This document shows, one piece after another, positions 34,186 through 43,121 of a stretch of 64,000 nt of DNA. Numbering within the stretch: the first letter of the stretch is position 1; each line of letters opens with the position of its first letter. The position numbers and the translations under genes were made by a program. Origin of the DNA: Polaromonas sp. YR568 (GTDB lineage Bacteria > Pseudomonadota > Gammaproteobacteria > Burkholderiales > Burkholderiaceae_C). The DNA is taken from assembly GCF_900116715.1 (NCBI RefSeq), contig NZ_FPBM01000001.1, positions 746,784-810,783 on the forward strand, read 5' to 3'. Under the pieces are notes generated by a model. The model did no database searches. It saw only the letters and a list, made by a program, of their open reading frames with translations, and was not told the DNA's origin.

Positions 34186-35685
34186 ATGAGCAAGAATATT
34201 CTGCTGGCCCTGACACTGGCCGCCACCGCCTGCGCGACGCAGGCCCAAACCCTGCGCATAGGCCTGGCCGAAGACCCGGACGTGCTGGACCCGACGCTGG
34301 CGCGCAGCTTCGTGAGCCGCATTGTGTTTTCCTCGCTGTGCGACAAACTGGTCGACATCGATGAAAAACTCAACATCGTGCCGCAGCTGGCCACGTCCTA
34401 CCAATGGTCGGCCGACAACAAGGCCTTGACGATGAAGCTGCGCAGCGGCGTGACCTTCCATGACGGCGAAAAGTTTGACGCGGCTGCGGTGAAGTTCAAC
34501 ATCGACCGCCATAAAAACCTCGCAGGCTCCAATCGCCGAGGCGAGCTGGCACCCGTGACCACGGTGGACGTGATCGACGACCTCACCGTGAAGATCAACC
34601 TCAGCGCGCCTTTCTCGCCGCTGCTCAGCGTGCTGGCCGACCGCGCCGGCATGATGGTTTCGCCCAAGGCCGCGCAGGCTGCACCCACCAACTTCGGCAC
34701 CAAGCCGGTGTGCTCCGGCCCCTTCAAGTTCACCGAACGCGTGGCGCAGGACCGCATCGTGCTGGAACGCTACGCCGGTTACTGGGACAAGGCCAACATC
34801 CATTTCGACAAGGTCGTTTTCCAGCCCATCGTGGACGCCACCGTGCGCCTGGCCAACCTGCGCTCGGGCCAGCTTGATTTCATCGAGCGCGTCGCGCCGT
34901 CGGACATCGCCTCTATCAAGGCCGACAAAAAACTCGCCTTCTCGCGCATCACCGAGCTGGGCTACCAGGGCATCACCATCAACACCGGCAAGAGCGACCA
35001 GGCGCAGAAGAACCCGCTGGGCCGCGACCCGCGCGTGCGCGAAGCCTTTGAGCTGTCGCTGGACCGCGCCGGCATCGTGCAGGTCGCGATGGACGGCGAA
35101 GCCACGCCGGGCAACCAGTGGGTGCCGCCCAGCAACAGCTTTTACGCCAAGAACGTTCCCATTCCCAAGCGCGATGTCGCGCGTGCCAAACAGCTGCTGA
35201 AAGAAGCCGGTGTGCCCAACCCGAGCTTCACGCTGATGACGCCCACCACGTCTGATGCCCAGCGCGTGGCCCAGGTGGTGCAGGCCATGGCCAAGGAGGC
35301 CGGCTTTGACGTGAAGATCCAGTCCACCGAATTCGCCACTTCGCTGAACCTGGCGGACAAGGGCCAGTTCGACGCCTACGTGCTGGCCTGGAGCGGCCGC
35401 GCCGACCCGGACGGCAACCTGTTCAGCTTTTACGGCTGCAAGCAGCCGCTGAACTACAGCGGCGAATGCCGGCCTCAGTGGGACGAGCTGCTCAACCGCT
35501 CACGCAACACGCTGGACACTGCCGGCCGCATCAAGGTCTTTGCGACGCTGGCCGCCGAAGCGGAAAAGGTCAAACCCGTGGTCTACCTGTTCCACCGCAA
35601 CTGGCTGTGGGCCTACAACAAGAAGATCACCGGCATGCGCGCCGTGCCTGACGGCCTGGTGCGACCCCAGGGCCTGAAGATGTAA
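34186..35685 (+). CDS. Peptide/glutathione-type ABC transporter substrate-binding protein
   Basis: The 499-residue protein has a signal peptide (MSKNILLALTLAATACATQAQ) and the SBP_bac_5 domain: AEDPDVLDPTLARSF, LRSGVTFHDGEKFDAAAVKFNIDR and VCSGPFKFTERVAQDRIVLERYAGYWD segments. Close types include GsiB and DppA, which bind glutathione or peptides. ATG 34186 follows GAAGGAAAA. A 90-bp spacer separates it from the second ATPase gene, but strand and content keep it in the operon. Confidence 0.92.
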   Translation: MSKNILLALTLAATACATQAQTLRIGLAEDPDVLDPTLARSFVSRIVFSSLCDKLVDIDEKLNIVPQLATSYQWSADNKALTMKLRSGVTFHDGEKFDAAAVKFNIDRHKNLAGSNRRGELAPVTTVDVIDDLTVKINLSAPFSPLLSVLADRAGMMVSPKAAQAAPTNFGTKPVCSGPFKFTERVAQDRIVLERYAGYWDKANIHFDKVVFQPIVDATVRLANLRSGQLDFIERVAPSDIASIKADKKLAFSRITELGYQGITINTGKSDQAQKNPLGRDPRVREAFELSLDRAGIVQVAMDGEATPGNQWVPPSNSFYAKNVPIPKRDVARAKQLLKEAGVPNPSFTLMTPTTSDAQRVAQVVQAMAKEAGFDVKIQSTEFATSLNLADKGQFDAYVLAWSGRADPDGNLFSFYGCKQPLNYSGECRPQWDELLNRSRNTLDTAGRIKVFATLAAEAEKVKPVVYLFHRNWLWAYNKKITGMRAVPDGLVRPQGLKM

Positions 35686-35714
35686 TGACGTAAAACAGGC
35701 AGCCACCACTTTTC

Positions 35715-36656
35715 ATGCTCCAGTACCTGCTCAAGCGGCTTGCCGCGATCATCCCGACGGTGTTTTTTGTCACCGTCATCATCTTCGGGCTGCAGCAACT
35801 GCTGCCCGGTGATGCCGCGTCCGTCCTGGCCGGCGAAGACCAGGACCCGCAGGTGATCGCCTACCTGCAAAAGAAGATGCACCTCGACGAGCCGCTACCG
35901 GTGCGCTACGGCTACTGGATTTCCGGCGTGTTTCATGGGGACCTGGGCGAGTCCATGCGCATCCAGCAACCGGTGCTGGACCTGATCAAGGAAAAGCTGC
36001 CGGTCACGCTGCAGCTGGCAGCCATGGCCATGGTCATCGCGCTGCTGATCGGCATCCCGGCCGGCATTGTTTCGGCCGTGGGCAAGGACTCGGCCTGGGA
36101 CTACCTGGCCAATGTGATTGCGCTGTGGGGCTTGTCCACGCCCAACTTCTGGCTGGGCATTTTGATGATCCTGGTGTTCTCGGTGCAGCTGGGCTGGCTG
36201 CCGGCTTCGGGTTATGTCAGCCCGTTTGAAGACCTCGGGGCCAACCTGGCGGCCATGATCATGCCGGCTTTTGTGCTGGGCAATGCGATTGCCGCCGTGC
36301 TGATGCGCCACACGCGCAGCGCCATGCTGCAGGTGCTCAATGCCGACTATGTCCGCACCGCACGCGCCAAGGGCCTGACCGAGCGGCGTGTGGTGCTCAA
36401 GCATGCACTGCGTAATGCGCTCACGCCCATCATCACGCTGGGCGCGCTGGAGTTCGGCACGTTGCTGTCGGGCGCGGTGCTGACCGAGCAGGTGTTTTCG
36501 ATTCCCGGTTTCGGCAAACTGATTGTGGACGCGGTGTTCAACCGCGACTATGCGGTGGTGCAGGGCGTGGTGCTGTTTACTTCCAGCGTCTACATCCTGC
36601 TCAACCTGTTGGCCGACCTGGCGTATTTTGTCGTCAACCCGCGGCTGAGGGGTTAA
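35715..36656 (+). CDS. ABC transporter permease (DppB/GsiC-like)
   Basis: The 313-residue permease has six membrane helices. The N-terminus MLQYLLKRLAAIIPTVFFV is typical of DppB, and the EAA coupling loop lies in YVRTARAKGLTERRVVLKHALRNALTPII. It pairs with the DppC-like gene three bases downstream. Confidence 0.93.
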   Translation: MLQYLLKRLAAIIPTVFFVTVIIFGLQQLLPGDAASVLAGEDQDPQVIAYLQKKMHLDEPLPVRYGYWISGVFHGDLGESMRIQQPVLDLIKEKLPVTLQLAAMAMVIALLIGIPAGIVSAVGKDSAWDYLANVIALWGLSTPNFWLGILMILVFSVQLGWLPASGYVSPFEDLGANLAAMIMPAFVLGNAIAAVLMRHTRSAMLQVLNADYVRTARAKGLTERRVVLKHALRNALTPIITLGALEFGTLLSGAVLTEQVFSIPGFGKLIVDAVFNRDYAVVQGVVLFTSSVYILLNLLADLAYFVVNPRLRG

Positions 36657-36659
36657 GGC

Positions 36660-37532
36660 ATGAGCGCTGTTCTTCCCACCATCGCACCGCGTGAGGCCAC
36701 CCCGGCGCAGCGCGCACTGCGCCGCCTGATGCGCCGCCGCGGCGCCATGCTGGGCCTGGCCATCGTGGTGATGTTTGTGGTGCTGGCGCTGTTCGCTCCG
36801 TGGATCGCACCCTACGACCCCGTCGCCACCAGCTGGAGCGCGGTACGCAAGGCGCCCAGCATGCAATACCTGTTTGGCACCGACGAGATTGGCCGTGACG
36901 TGCTGTCGCGTGTGGTGTGGGGCGCGCGCGCCTCGCTGCTGGCGGGCCTGGTGTCGGTCAGTATTTCCATGGCGCTGGGTGTGCCGGTCGGCCTGCTGGC
37001 GGCTTATGTAGGCGGCTGGACGGACAGCCTGATTTCGCGCTTTACCGACGCCATGCTGGCCGTGCCCTTTTTGATCCTGGCCATCGCGCTGGCCGCCTTT
37101 CTGGGCCCCAGCCTCAGCAACGCCATGATCGCCATTGGCGTGTCGGCCACGCCCATCTTCATACGCCTGACGCGGGCCCAGGTGCTGGCCATGAAGGTGG
37201 AGGATTTTGTCGAGGCGGCGCGTGCCGTGGGCAACCCGCACTGGCGCATCGCGCTGCGCCACATCCTGCCCAATGTGCTGCCGCCGCTGATCGTGCAGGC
37301 CTCGCTGGCGATTGCCTCGGCCATCATCGCCGAGGCCAGCCTGTCTTTCCTGGGCCTGGGCCAGCAGCCGCCCGCGCCCAGCTGGGGCAGCATGCTGAAC
37401 ACCGCCAAAAATTACGTCGACAATGCCCCCTGGATGGCGATCTGGCCCGGCCTGTCCATCTTTTTGCTGGTGCTGTCTTTCAACCTGCTGGGTGACGGCC
37501 TGCGCGACGCGCTGGACCCCAAGCACAAATAA
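36660..37532 (+). CDS. ABC transporter permease (DppC/GsiD-like)
   Basis: The 290-residue permease has a cytoplasmic N-terminus, helix LGLAIVVMFVVLALFAPWI, the DppC block FGTDEIGRDVLSRVVWGARASL and the EAA loop FVEAARAVGNPHWRIALRHILPNVLPPL. With the DppB-like partner it forms the importer channel. The gamma-glutamyltransferase gene starts three bases after its stop. Confidence 0.93.
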   Translation: MSAVLPTIAPREATPAQRALRRLMRRRGAMLGLAIVVMFVVLALFAPWIAPYDPVATSWSAVRKAPSMQYLFGTDEIGRDVLSRVVWGARASLLAGLVSVSISMALGVPVGLLAAYVGGWTDSLISRFTDAMLAVPFLILAIALAAFLGPSLSNAMIAIGVSATPIFIRLTRAQVLAMKVEDFVEAARAVGNPHWRIALRHILPNVLPPLIVQASLAIASAIIAEASLSFLGLGQQPPAPSWGSMLNTAKNYVDNAPWMAIWPGLSIFLLVLSFNLLGDGLRDALDPKHK

Positions 37533-37535
37533 TTC

Positions 37536-39173
37536 ATGCCGCAAGGCATTCACTCCTTTTTAACCATGCCCACCTTCGACGCCCTTCACTATCCCTATGC
37601 CTCCCGCCGCAACGTGGTCTATGCCAACAAGGGCATGGTGGCGACATCACAGCCACTGGCCGCGCAGGCGGGCTTGCAGGTGCTGCAGGCCGGCGGCAAT
37701 GCGATTGACGCGGCGATTGCGACGGCGGCCGCGCTCACGGTGGTCGAGCCCAATGCCAATGGCATAGGCGGCGATGCCTTCGCGCTGGTCTGGCACGGCG
37801 GCAAGCTGCACGGGCTAAACGCCAGCGGCCCCGCGCCACAAAGCATCACGCTCGACAAACTGACCAGCCAGGGTTTGAGCGAAGTGCCCAAGTACGGCCC
37901 GCTGCCCGTCACGGTGCCGGGCACACCCGCCGCCTGGGCCGCGCTGGCGCAGCGCTTTGGCCGCCTGCCACTCAAAACCTCGATGGCCCCCGCGGTGGAA
38001 CTGGCGCGCGAAGGTTTTCCGGTATCACCCACGGTGGCCGGCGCCTGGCAGACGGCCACGGCGCTGTTTCGCGACGCGTTCAAGGAGCCGTATTTCAAAC
38101 ACTGGTTCGACACCTTTTCGCCGGAGCGCGCACCGCAGCCGGGCGAAATCTGGCGCTCCGCCGCGCATGCCGACACCTTGCAATCGATTGCCGACACCAA
38201 CGCCGAAAGTTTTTACCGCGGCCCGCTGGCCGAACGCATCGCGGCTTTTGTGCAGTCGGCCGGCGGTTACCTGACGCAGGAGGACCTCGCGGCCTTCCAG
38301 GTCGACTGGTGCGACCCGATCAGCGTGAACTACCGCGGTTATGACGTCTGGGAGATTCCGCCCAATGGCCACGGCCTGGTGGCCTTGATAGCGCTCAACA
38401 TCCTCAAGGGTTTTGATTTCACCGAACGCGACACCCTGCGCACCCACCACCTGCAGATCGAAGCCATGAAACTGGCTTTTGCCGATGGCCTGGCGCACAT
38501 CGCCGACCCGGCCCACATGCGGGTGTCGGTGGCCGACCTGCTGTCGGACGCCTATTCGGCTGAGCGCCGCGCGCTGATAGGTGCACGTGCCCTGCAGCCT
38601 ATGCCGGGCGAGCCCTCGCGCGGCGGCACGGTCTACCTGAGCACGGCCGACGGCGAAGGCAATATGGTCTCGCTGATCCAGAGCAACTACATGGGCTTCG
38701 GCTCGGGCATGGTGGTGCCGGGCACCGGCATCGCGCTGCACAACCGCGGCAACAATTTTTCGCTCGATGCCAAACACCCCAACAGCCTGGCGCCGGGCAA
38801 GCGGCCTTATCACACCATCATCCCGGGCTTTCTGACCAAAGACGGCAAAGCGGTAGGCCCCTTCGGCGTGATGGGCGGCTTCATGCAGCCGCAGGGCCAT
38901 GTGCAGATGGTGATGAACACCGTGGACTTCGGCCTGAACCCGCAAGCCTCGCTGGACGCGCCGCGCTGGGAATGGGAAAGCGGCAAACGCGTAAGCATCG
39001 AGCGCTCCACACCCGAGCACCTGTTCCACGGCCTTGCCGGCCTGGGCCATGAAGTGACGTGGTCCGCCAACCGCGTCGGCTTTGGCCGCGGGCAGATCAT
39101 CTGGCGCAATGCCGATGGCGTGCTCTGCGGTGGCACTGAGCCGCGCGCAGACGGTTCCATCGCAGCCTGGTAA
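37536..39173 (+). CDS. ggt: Gamma-glutamyltransferase family protein
   Basis: The 545-residue protein is a GGT-type Ntn-hydrolase made as one chain and expected to cleave itself before Thr365 in RGGTVYLSTADGEGNMVS. The glycine-rich GGDAFALVWHGG and AGGNAIDAAIATAAALTVVEPN blocks of the large subunit are present. No signal peptide is seen, so unlike periplasmic GGTs it should act in the cytoplasm on imported gamma-glutamyl compounds. The ATG at 37536 is three bases after the upstream stop (coupled); ATG 37566 is an alternative. It closes the DUF1028-ABC operon. Confidence 0.9.
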   Translation: MPQGIHSFLTMPTFDALHYPYASRRNVVYANKGMVATSQPLAAQAGLQVLQAGGNAIDAAIATAAALTVVEPNANGIGGDAFALVWHGGKLHGLNASGPAPQSITLDKLTSQGLSEVPKYGPLPVTVPGTPAAWAALAQRFGRLPLKTSMAPAVELAREGFPVSPTVAGAWQTATALFRDAFKEPYFKHWFDTFSPERAPQPGEIWRSAAHADTLQSIADTNAESFYRGPLAERIAAFVQSAGGYLTQEDLAAFQVDWCDPISVNYRGYDVWEIPPNGHGLVALIALNILKGFDFTERDTLRTHHLQIEAMKLAFADGLAHIADPAHMRVSVADLLSDAYSAERRALIGARALQPMPGEPSRGGTVYLSTADGEGNMVSLIQSNYMGFGSGMVVPGTGIALHNRGNNFSLDAKHPNSLAPGKRPYHTIIPGFLTKDGKAVGPFGVMGGFMQPQGHVQMVMNTVDFGLNPQASLDAPRWEWESGKRVSIERSTPEHLFHGLAGLGHEVTWSANRVGFGRGQIIWRNADGVLCGGTEPRADGSIAAW

Positions 39174-39185
39174 GAGCCCCGACCC

Positions 39186-41600
39186 TCACCTGAGCGCCAG
39201 GCCCGCCGTGCCGGCCAGGTACTGCTCCAGCACGGCCAGTTCGGTCAGCGTGGGCGCGCCCTTGCCCGCGATGACGGCATACAGGTTGCCGCGGAAGCCT
39301 TCTCGCGGGTAGTAGCTGACATAACCGCAGCCCATCAGCATCTGCGTAAAGGCGCTGGGCGCGAAGGTCGCGGCGCTGCTGCCGACTTCGGCGGAGTTGA
39401 GGCGCAGCTTTTGGGCGCCCGCCACCGATACCAGTGCCAGCACCGCCGGCGTGTTGGCCGCGAGCCTGGCAGGGGCCAGCAGTTGCACGGTCTGGCCTTT
39501 TGAATCCACCCATTTGGCGCGCGGCTGGCCGTTGGTCAAACCCAGCTCCGAGGTCTGCAGGTCTTCCGTCTTGGAGGCCTGGAACACCACGCCCGTGTTG
39601 TTAGTCGCAGGCACGCTGAGGGCTGCAATGGCAAAGTGCGCGTCTTCGATGTTGTAGGGAACACGGTTGCGCGGATTGGGCTGCACGCCCGCCATGCGGG
39701 AGGATTTTTTGCACCAGAAGCCGAAGGACTCCGGCACCGCATGGTCGGAGTTCTTCTTGCCGTTGGTCACCCGCATCACCGGCGGCGACATGGGGCCTGC
39801 CGCGCCGTTGTCCTTGTTGATCCAGTTGATCATCTCCATCGCATTGCCCGGGCTGGAGCCGTAACCGGAATCCGATACCGCACGCACCACCTGCCCTGCC
39901 GCAGCCGGCGTGCCCAGCAGGTAGTCGGTGTAGCCGTCGGCCAGTTCCCATTTGCAGGCGCCGTATTTGGCGATGATGGCCAGTGCTGCATCAGGCAGGC
40001 TTGTAGCCGCATAGGCCGCCGGGTCGGTCAATGAAAACACCTTGCGCGGCGGTGGCACCTGGCCATCACCCGTGTAGGTCAGCGTGGCCACCTGGTTGAC
40101 GGCGGGTGTGTAGGTAAAGCTGTCTTGCCCGTTGGCGCCCGCAGGAATGGTGAGCCGCGACTTGCTGAACGTACCGCCCTTGTTCGACGCCACCGTCAGC
40201 GCCACCGGCTGTGCCAGGTTGCCGCGCGCATAGACGGTGATAGTCAACGGTGTGCCCGCCAGGGCGTAGCCGGGGCCGTCGTCAAACACAGTGGCCTGTG
40301 CGATGCCGATTGAGGCTTTCAGCACACCCGACACGGCGGGCTCCAGCGTCTTGTTCTGGTGCCAGCCAGGCACGTGGTTGATAGCGTAGTTACGTATGGG
40401 CCAGTGGTTGCCGCCCATCCAGGTGTAAAGCTCACAACCCGACTGCGCGGCGTAAGCCGCCACTTGCGTGAACATCGCCTCCCAACGCGGGTCATCAATC
40501 GGCATGCCGACTTCAGTGAGCGCCAGCTTCACGCCCTTGGCAGCAGCCCAGTCAACGGCGATCTTCAACCGGTCCACGCCGGTTGAGGCCTTGATGGCAC
40601 CGGAGCCGAAACCGGCGCTGTAGTTCTTGGCCACCTCGGTGTCGTAGTCAAAGAAGGCGCCGTTGCTGAAGGCGTCCAGGTACATATGCACCTCATAAAT
40701 CAGGTTGGCGCCCGCCAGCGGAAAGCCGGGGTTTTTAGTGCCTATCACCATGGCCGAGTCGTACTGGTTGCCCGCCACGTAGATCGGGTTGACCGCATCG
40801 ACCGCCCGTATGGCCTGGATAGCGGCCTGCGCGAAGGTAGGCCAGATCGTCAGGTCTTCGCCGCCCTTCACCGCCTCCTCGTTTGACGCGATGACGCCGC
40901 CCGGCTTGGGCATGTCGTGCGGCTCGTTCATCAGGCCGTAGCCGCCAAAGCCCGGGTGGTTCTTCCACTTGGTGGCCGCACGCGTCCAGAAGTCGGCGAA
41001 GTGCGCGGGTTTGAGCGTCGCACCCGGTGCGAGCGAAAAAATCCGCGACTGGATCTGCACCGCATCGGTGGTGTGGGGCCTGAGCACGCCCCCGGGCGGC
41101 ACCGTCAGGCCGATCACCGAGCCGTCGGGCTGAAAGCGGAAGTCCTGGTAGCGGCCGTAGTTATGGTTGTCGATGATGCAGCGCGTGCCTGCCGCCGCAT
41201 GGGCATCCAGCACGCCAGTGATGAAAGCTTCATATCCCGCATGAAAGACGCCCGGGTTGCCGATGGCGGCCTTCGCGGCGGCATTGGCAACCGTGTCGTG
41301 CAGCATGGGCTGCAGCAGCTCCCACTGGATGGGCAACCGGTTTTTGCTAAAGCCGCAGGCGGCCAGATAAGCCACGTCGGCCTTGCGCGGGACGGTGAAG
41401 TGCAGGTTGGGAGCCGAGCTGGTGTTGGCGCGCAGGCCGGGCTTGGCCCATTCCATGCCCGAAAGATTCGTGCCCATGGCGGGCATGCCCGCCGCAGCGC
41501 GTGCGGCAGCGGCCTGCGCCAGCCGGCTCACGGTAAAAGGGCCCAGCGCGGCCAATGCGCCGGCCGCCAGCGCAGCTTGGGAAAATTCACGTCTTTGCAT
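39186..41600 (-). CDS. Tat-exported GH5 family glycoside hydrolase (cellulase-like) with C-terminal extra domains
   Basis: The 804-residue protein starts with a twin-arginine signal (MQRREFSQAALAAGALAALG). The GH5 catalytic domain spans about residues 40-430: the acid/base Glu226 in GLMNEPHD, His305 in YEVHMYLD and the nucleophile Glu363 in LALTEVGMP. A segment of about 120 residues resembling an Ig-like or beta-sandwich domain and a C-terminal lectin-like region with a conserved Cys complete it. GH5 enzymes cut beta-1,4-glucans or mannans. No other polysaccharide genes are nearby, so the natural substrate (plant or own exopolysaccharide) is unclear. Confidence 0.85.
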   Translation of the reverse strand: MQRREFSQAALAAGALAALGPFTVSRLAQAAAARAAAGMPAMGTNLSGMEWAKPGLRANTSSAPNLHFTVPRKADVAYLAACGFSKNRLPIQWELLQPMLHDTVANAAAKAAIGNPGVFHAGYEAFITGVLDAHAAAGTRCIIDNHNYGRYQDFRFQPDGSVIGLTVPPGGVLRPHTTDAVQIQSRIFSLAPGATLKPAHFADFWTRAATKWKNHPGFGGYGLMNEPHDMPKPGGVIASNEEAVKGGEDLTIWPTFAQAAIQAIRAVDAVNPIYVAGNQYDSAMVIGTKNPGFPLAGANLIYEVHMYLDAFSNGAFFDYDTEVAKNYSAGFGSGAIKASTGVDRLKIAVDWAAAKGVKLALTEVGMPIDDPRWEAMFTQVAAYAAQSGCELYTWMGGNHWPIRNYAINHVPGWHQNKTLEPAVSGVLKASIGIAQATVFDDGPGYALAGTPLTITVYARGNLAQPVALTVASNKGGTFSKSRLTIPAGANGQDSFTYTPAVNQVATLTYTGDGQVPPPRKVFSLTDPAAYAATSLPDAALAIIAKYGACKWELADGYTDYLLGTPAAAGQVVRAVSDSGYGSSPGNAMEMINWINKDNGAAGPMSPPVMRVTNGKKNSDHAVPESFGFWCKKSSRMAGVQPNPRNRVPYNIEDAHFAIAALSVPATNNTGVVFQASKTEDLQTSELGLTNGQPRAKWVDSKGQTVQLLAPARLAANTPAVLALVSVAGAQKLRLNSAEVGSSAATFAPSAFTQMLMGCGYVSYYPREGFRGNLYAVIAGKGAPTLTELAVLEQYLAGTAGLALR

Positions 41601-41723
41601 CGGAAGGCTTCTCCTTTTTTCTTCACATCTTTGTTTGTAAAGACTCAGGTTAAGCCCGGTATTTCCGCTTCATTACAGTTTGAAGCAAGGCAGTGACCCG
41701 CTTACATTTCAGGTTCTTTCGGC

Positions 41724-41741
41724 CCTGTCAGTCCTGACAGG
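41724..41741. promoter_or_regulatory. Palindrome followed by T-run between GH5 and Bcr/CflA genes
   Basis: CCTGTCA and TGACAGG form a perfect 7-bp dyad with GTCC between, followed by TTTTT (41742-41746). No plus-strand gene lies upstream for it to terminate, so an operator for the drug exporter at 41919 is at least as likely as a terminator or attenuator. The rest of the 318-bp gap 41601-41918 has no supported gene. Confidence 0.45.
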
Positions 41742-41918
41742 TTTTTGCGCGGCGCCAGCGCAAAACCGCGAGGTCGGCGACAATGGCGGCAGGTTTTCTT
41801 CGTCGGACCTGCAAGATGCATGCATTTGCAACGCCGGCTTTCATCATGCCGTTTCGTGCAGGGCCAGGCCCACTGTCAACAGCGCACGAGTGGCCTGATC
41901 CACTTCCCTCTTTCATTC

Positions 41919-43121
41919 ATGACAAAAAGTTTCTTCCGGGCAGCCCTGGTATTGGGTTTGCTGTCCGCCATCGGCCCCTTCGCCATCGACATGTACCTGC
42001 CCGCCCTGCCCTCCATCGGGCAATCACTGGGTGCCTCCATGGGCGCGGTGCAGGCCAGCCTGATGGCCTTCTTTATCTCGCTGGGCATAGGCCAAATCAT
42101 TTACGGCCCGGTGTCCGACATGATCGGCCGCAAGGCGCCGCTCTACTTCGGTCTGCTGCTGTTTGCCGCCGGCAGCATTGGCTGCGCGCTGGCGCCCGAC
42201 ATCCACACGCTGGTGGTGCTGCGTTTTATCCAGGGCCTGGGTGCCTGCGCCGGCATGGTGGTGCCGCGCGCCATCGTGCGTGACCTGCACACCGGCCACG
42301 ACGCCGCGCGCCTGATGTCCTTGCTGATGCTGGTTTTCAGCGTGTCGCCCATCCTTGCGCCGCTGGCCGGCAGCATTTTGATTGAGTCCTTCGGCTGGCG
42401 CAGTGTGTTCTGGGCAGTCACCGTAGCCGCTGCCGCCGGCTTGCTGCTGGTGGGCTTCACCTTGCCTGAAACGCGTCCGCCCGAGCAGCGCGTGGACAGC
42501 AGCTTCGGCAGCGCGCTCACCGCCTACGGCGTGCTGCTGCGCGACCGCCATTTCATGGGCCTGGTGTTCATAGGCGCTTTCGGCATTTCGAGCTTCTTTG
42601 CCTACCTCGCCAATTCATCCTTCGTGCTGATTGACCACTACGGCCTCACGCCGCGCCAATACAGCATCGCCTTTGCCGTCAATGCGGCCTCGTTTATCGG
42701 CGTCTCGCAATTCACCGGCAAGCTGGCTGCGCGCTTCGGCCTGGTGCCTATTGTGAAGGTGGCTGTCACAGGCTATGCGGCCGTGATGGCGTTGCTGCTG
42801 GTGGTGAACCTCGTGGGTATTGAGCGGCTGGACGTGATGATCGCGCTGCTGCTGGTGGGCTACGGTTTTCTGGGACTGGTGGTTCCGACCACTGCAGTAC
42901 TTGCACTCGAAGAACATGGCGCGATTGCCGGCACCGCATCGGCGCTGATGGGTACCTTGCAATTTGTCACCGGCGCGGTAGTCATGGCGACCGTCGGCGT
43001 GTTTGCCGACGGCACGGCCCTGCCCATGGTGGCCGGCATTGCCGGCTGTGCGCTGCTGGCCTATGCGATGACACGCGTCACGTTGGGCGGCGTCCGCACC
43101 ACATCCGTCTCAGCTCCCTAA
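41919..43121 (+). CDS. Bcr/CflA family multidrug efflux MFS transporter
   Basis: The 400-residue protein has 12 helices and the Bcr/CflA N-terminal block GPFAIDMYLPALPSIG, then GQIIYGPVSDMIGRKAPLYFG (MFS motif A) and VLPRAIVRDL-like VVPRAIVRDLHTG (motif C region). It exports drugs by proton antiport. The ATG at 41919 is selected for its position before helix 1. The stop overlaps the RIO kinase stop by four bases on the opposite strand. Confidence 0.9.
   Translation: MTKSFFRAALVLGLLSAIGPFAIDMYLPALPSIGQSLGASMGAVQASLMAFFISLGIGQIIYGPVSDMIGRKAPLYFGLLLFAAGSIGCALAPDIHTLVVLRFIQGLGACAGMVVPRAIVRDLHTGHDAARLMSLLMLVFSVSPILAPLAGSILIESFGWRSVFWAVTVAAAAGLLLVGFTLPETRPPEQRVDSSFGSALTAYGVLLRDRHFMGLVFIGAFGISSFFAYLANSSFVLIDHYGLTPRQYSIAFAVNAASFIGVSQFTGKLAARFGLVPIVKVAVTGYAAVMALLLVVNLVGIERLDVMIALLLVGYGFLGLVVPTTAVLALEEHGAIAGTASALMGTLQFVTGAVVMATVGVFADGTALPMVAGIAGCALLAYAMTRVTLGGVRTTSVSAP

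Noticed and set aside
35895-37553. A 552-codon antisense frame over the two ABC permeases
   Set aside because: It is His/Gln/Arg-rich, a typical mirror of high-GC membrane protein codons, with no domain.
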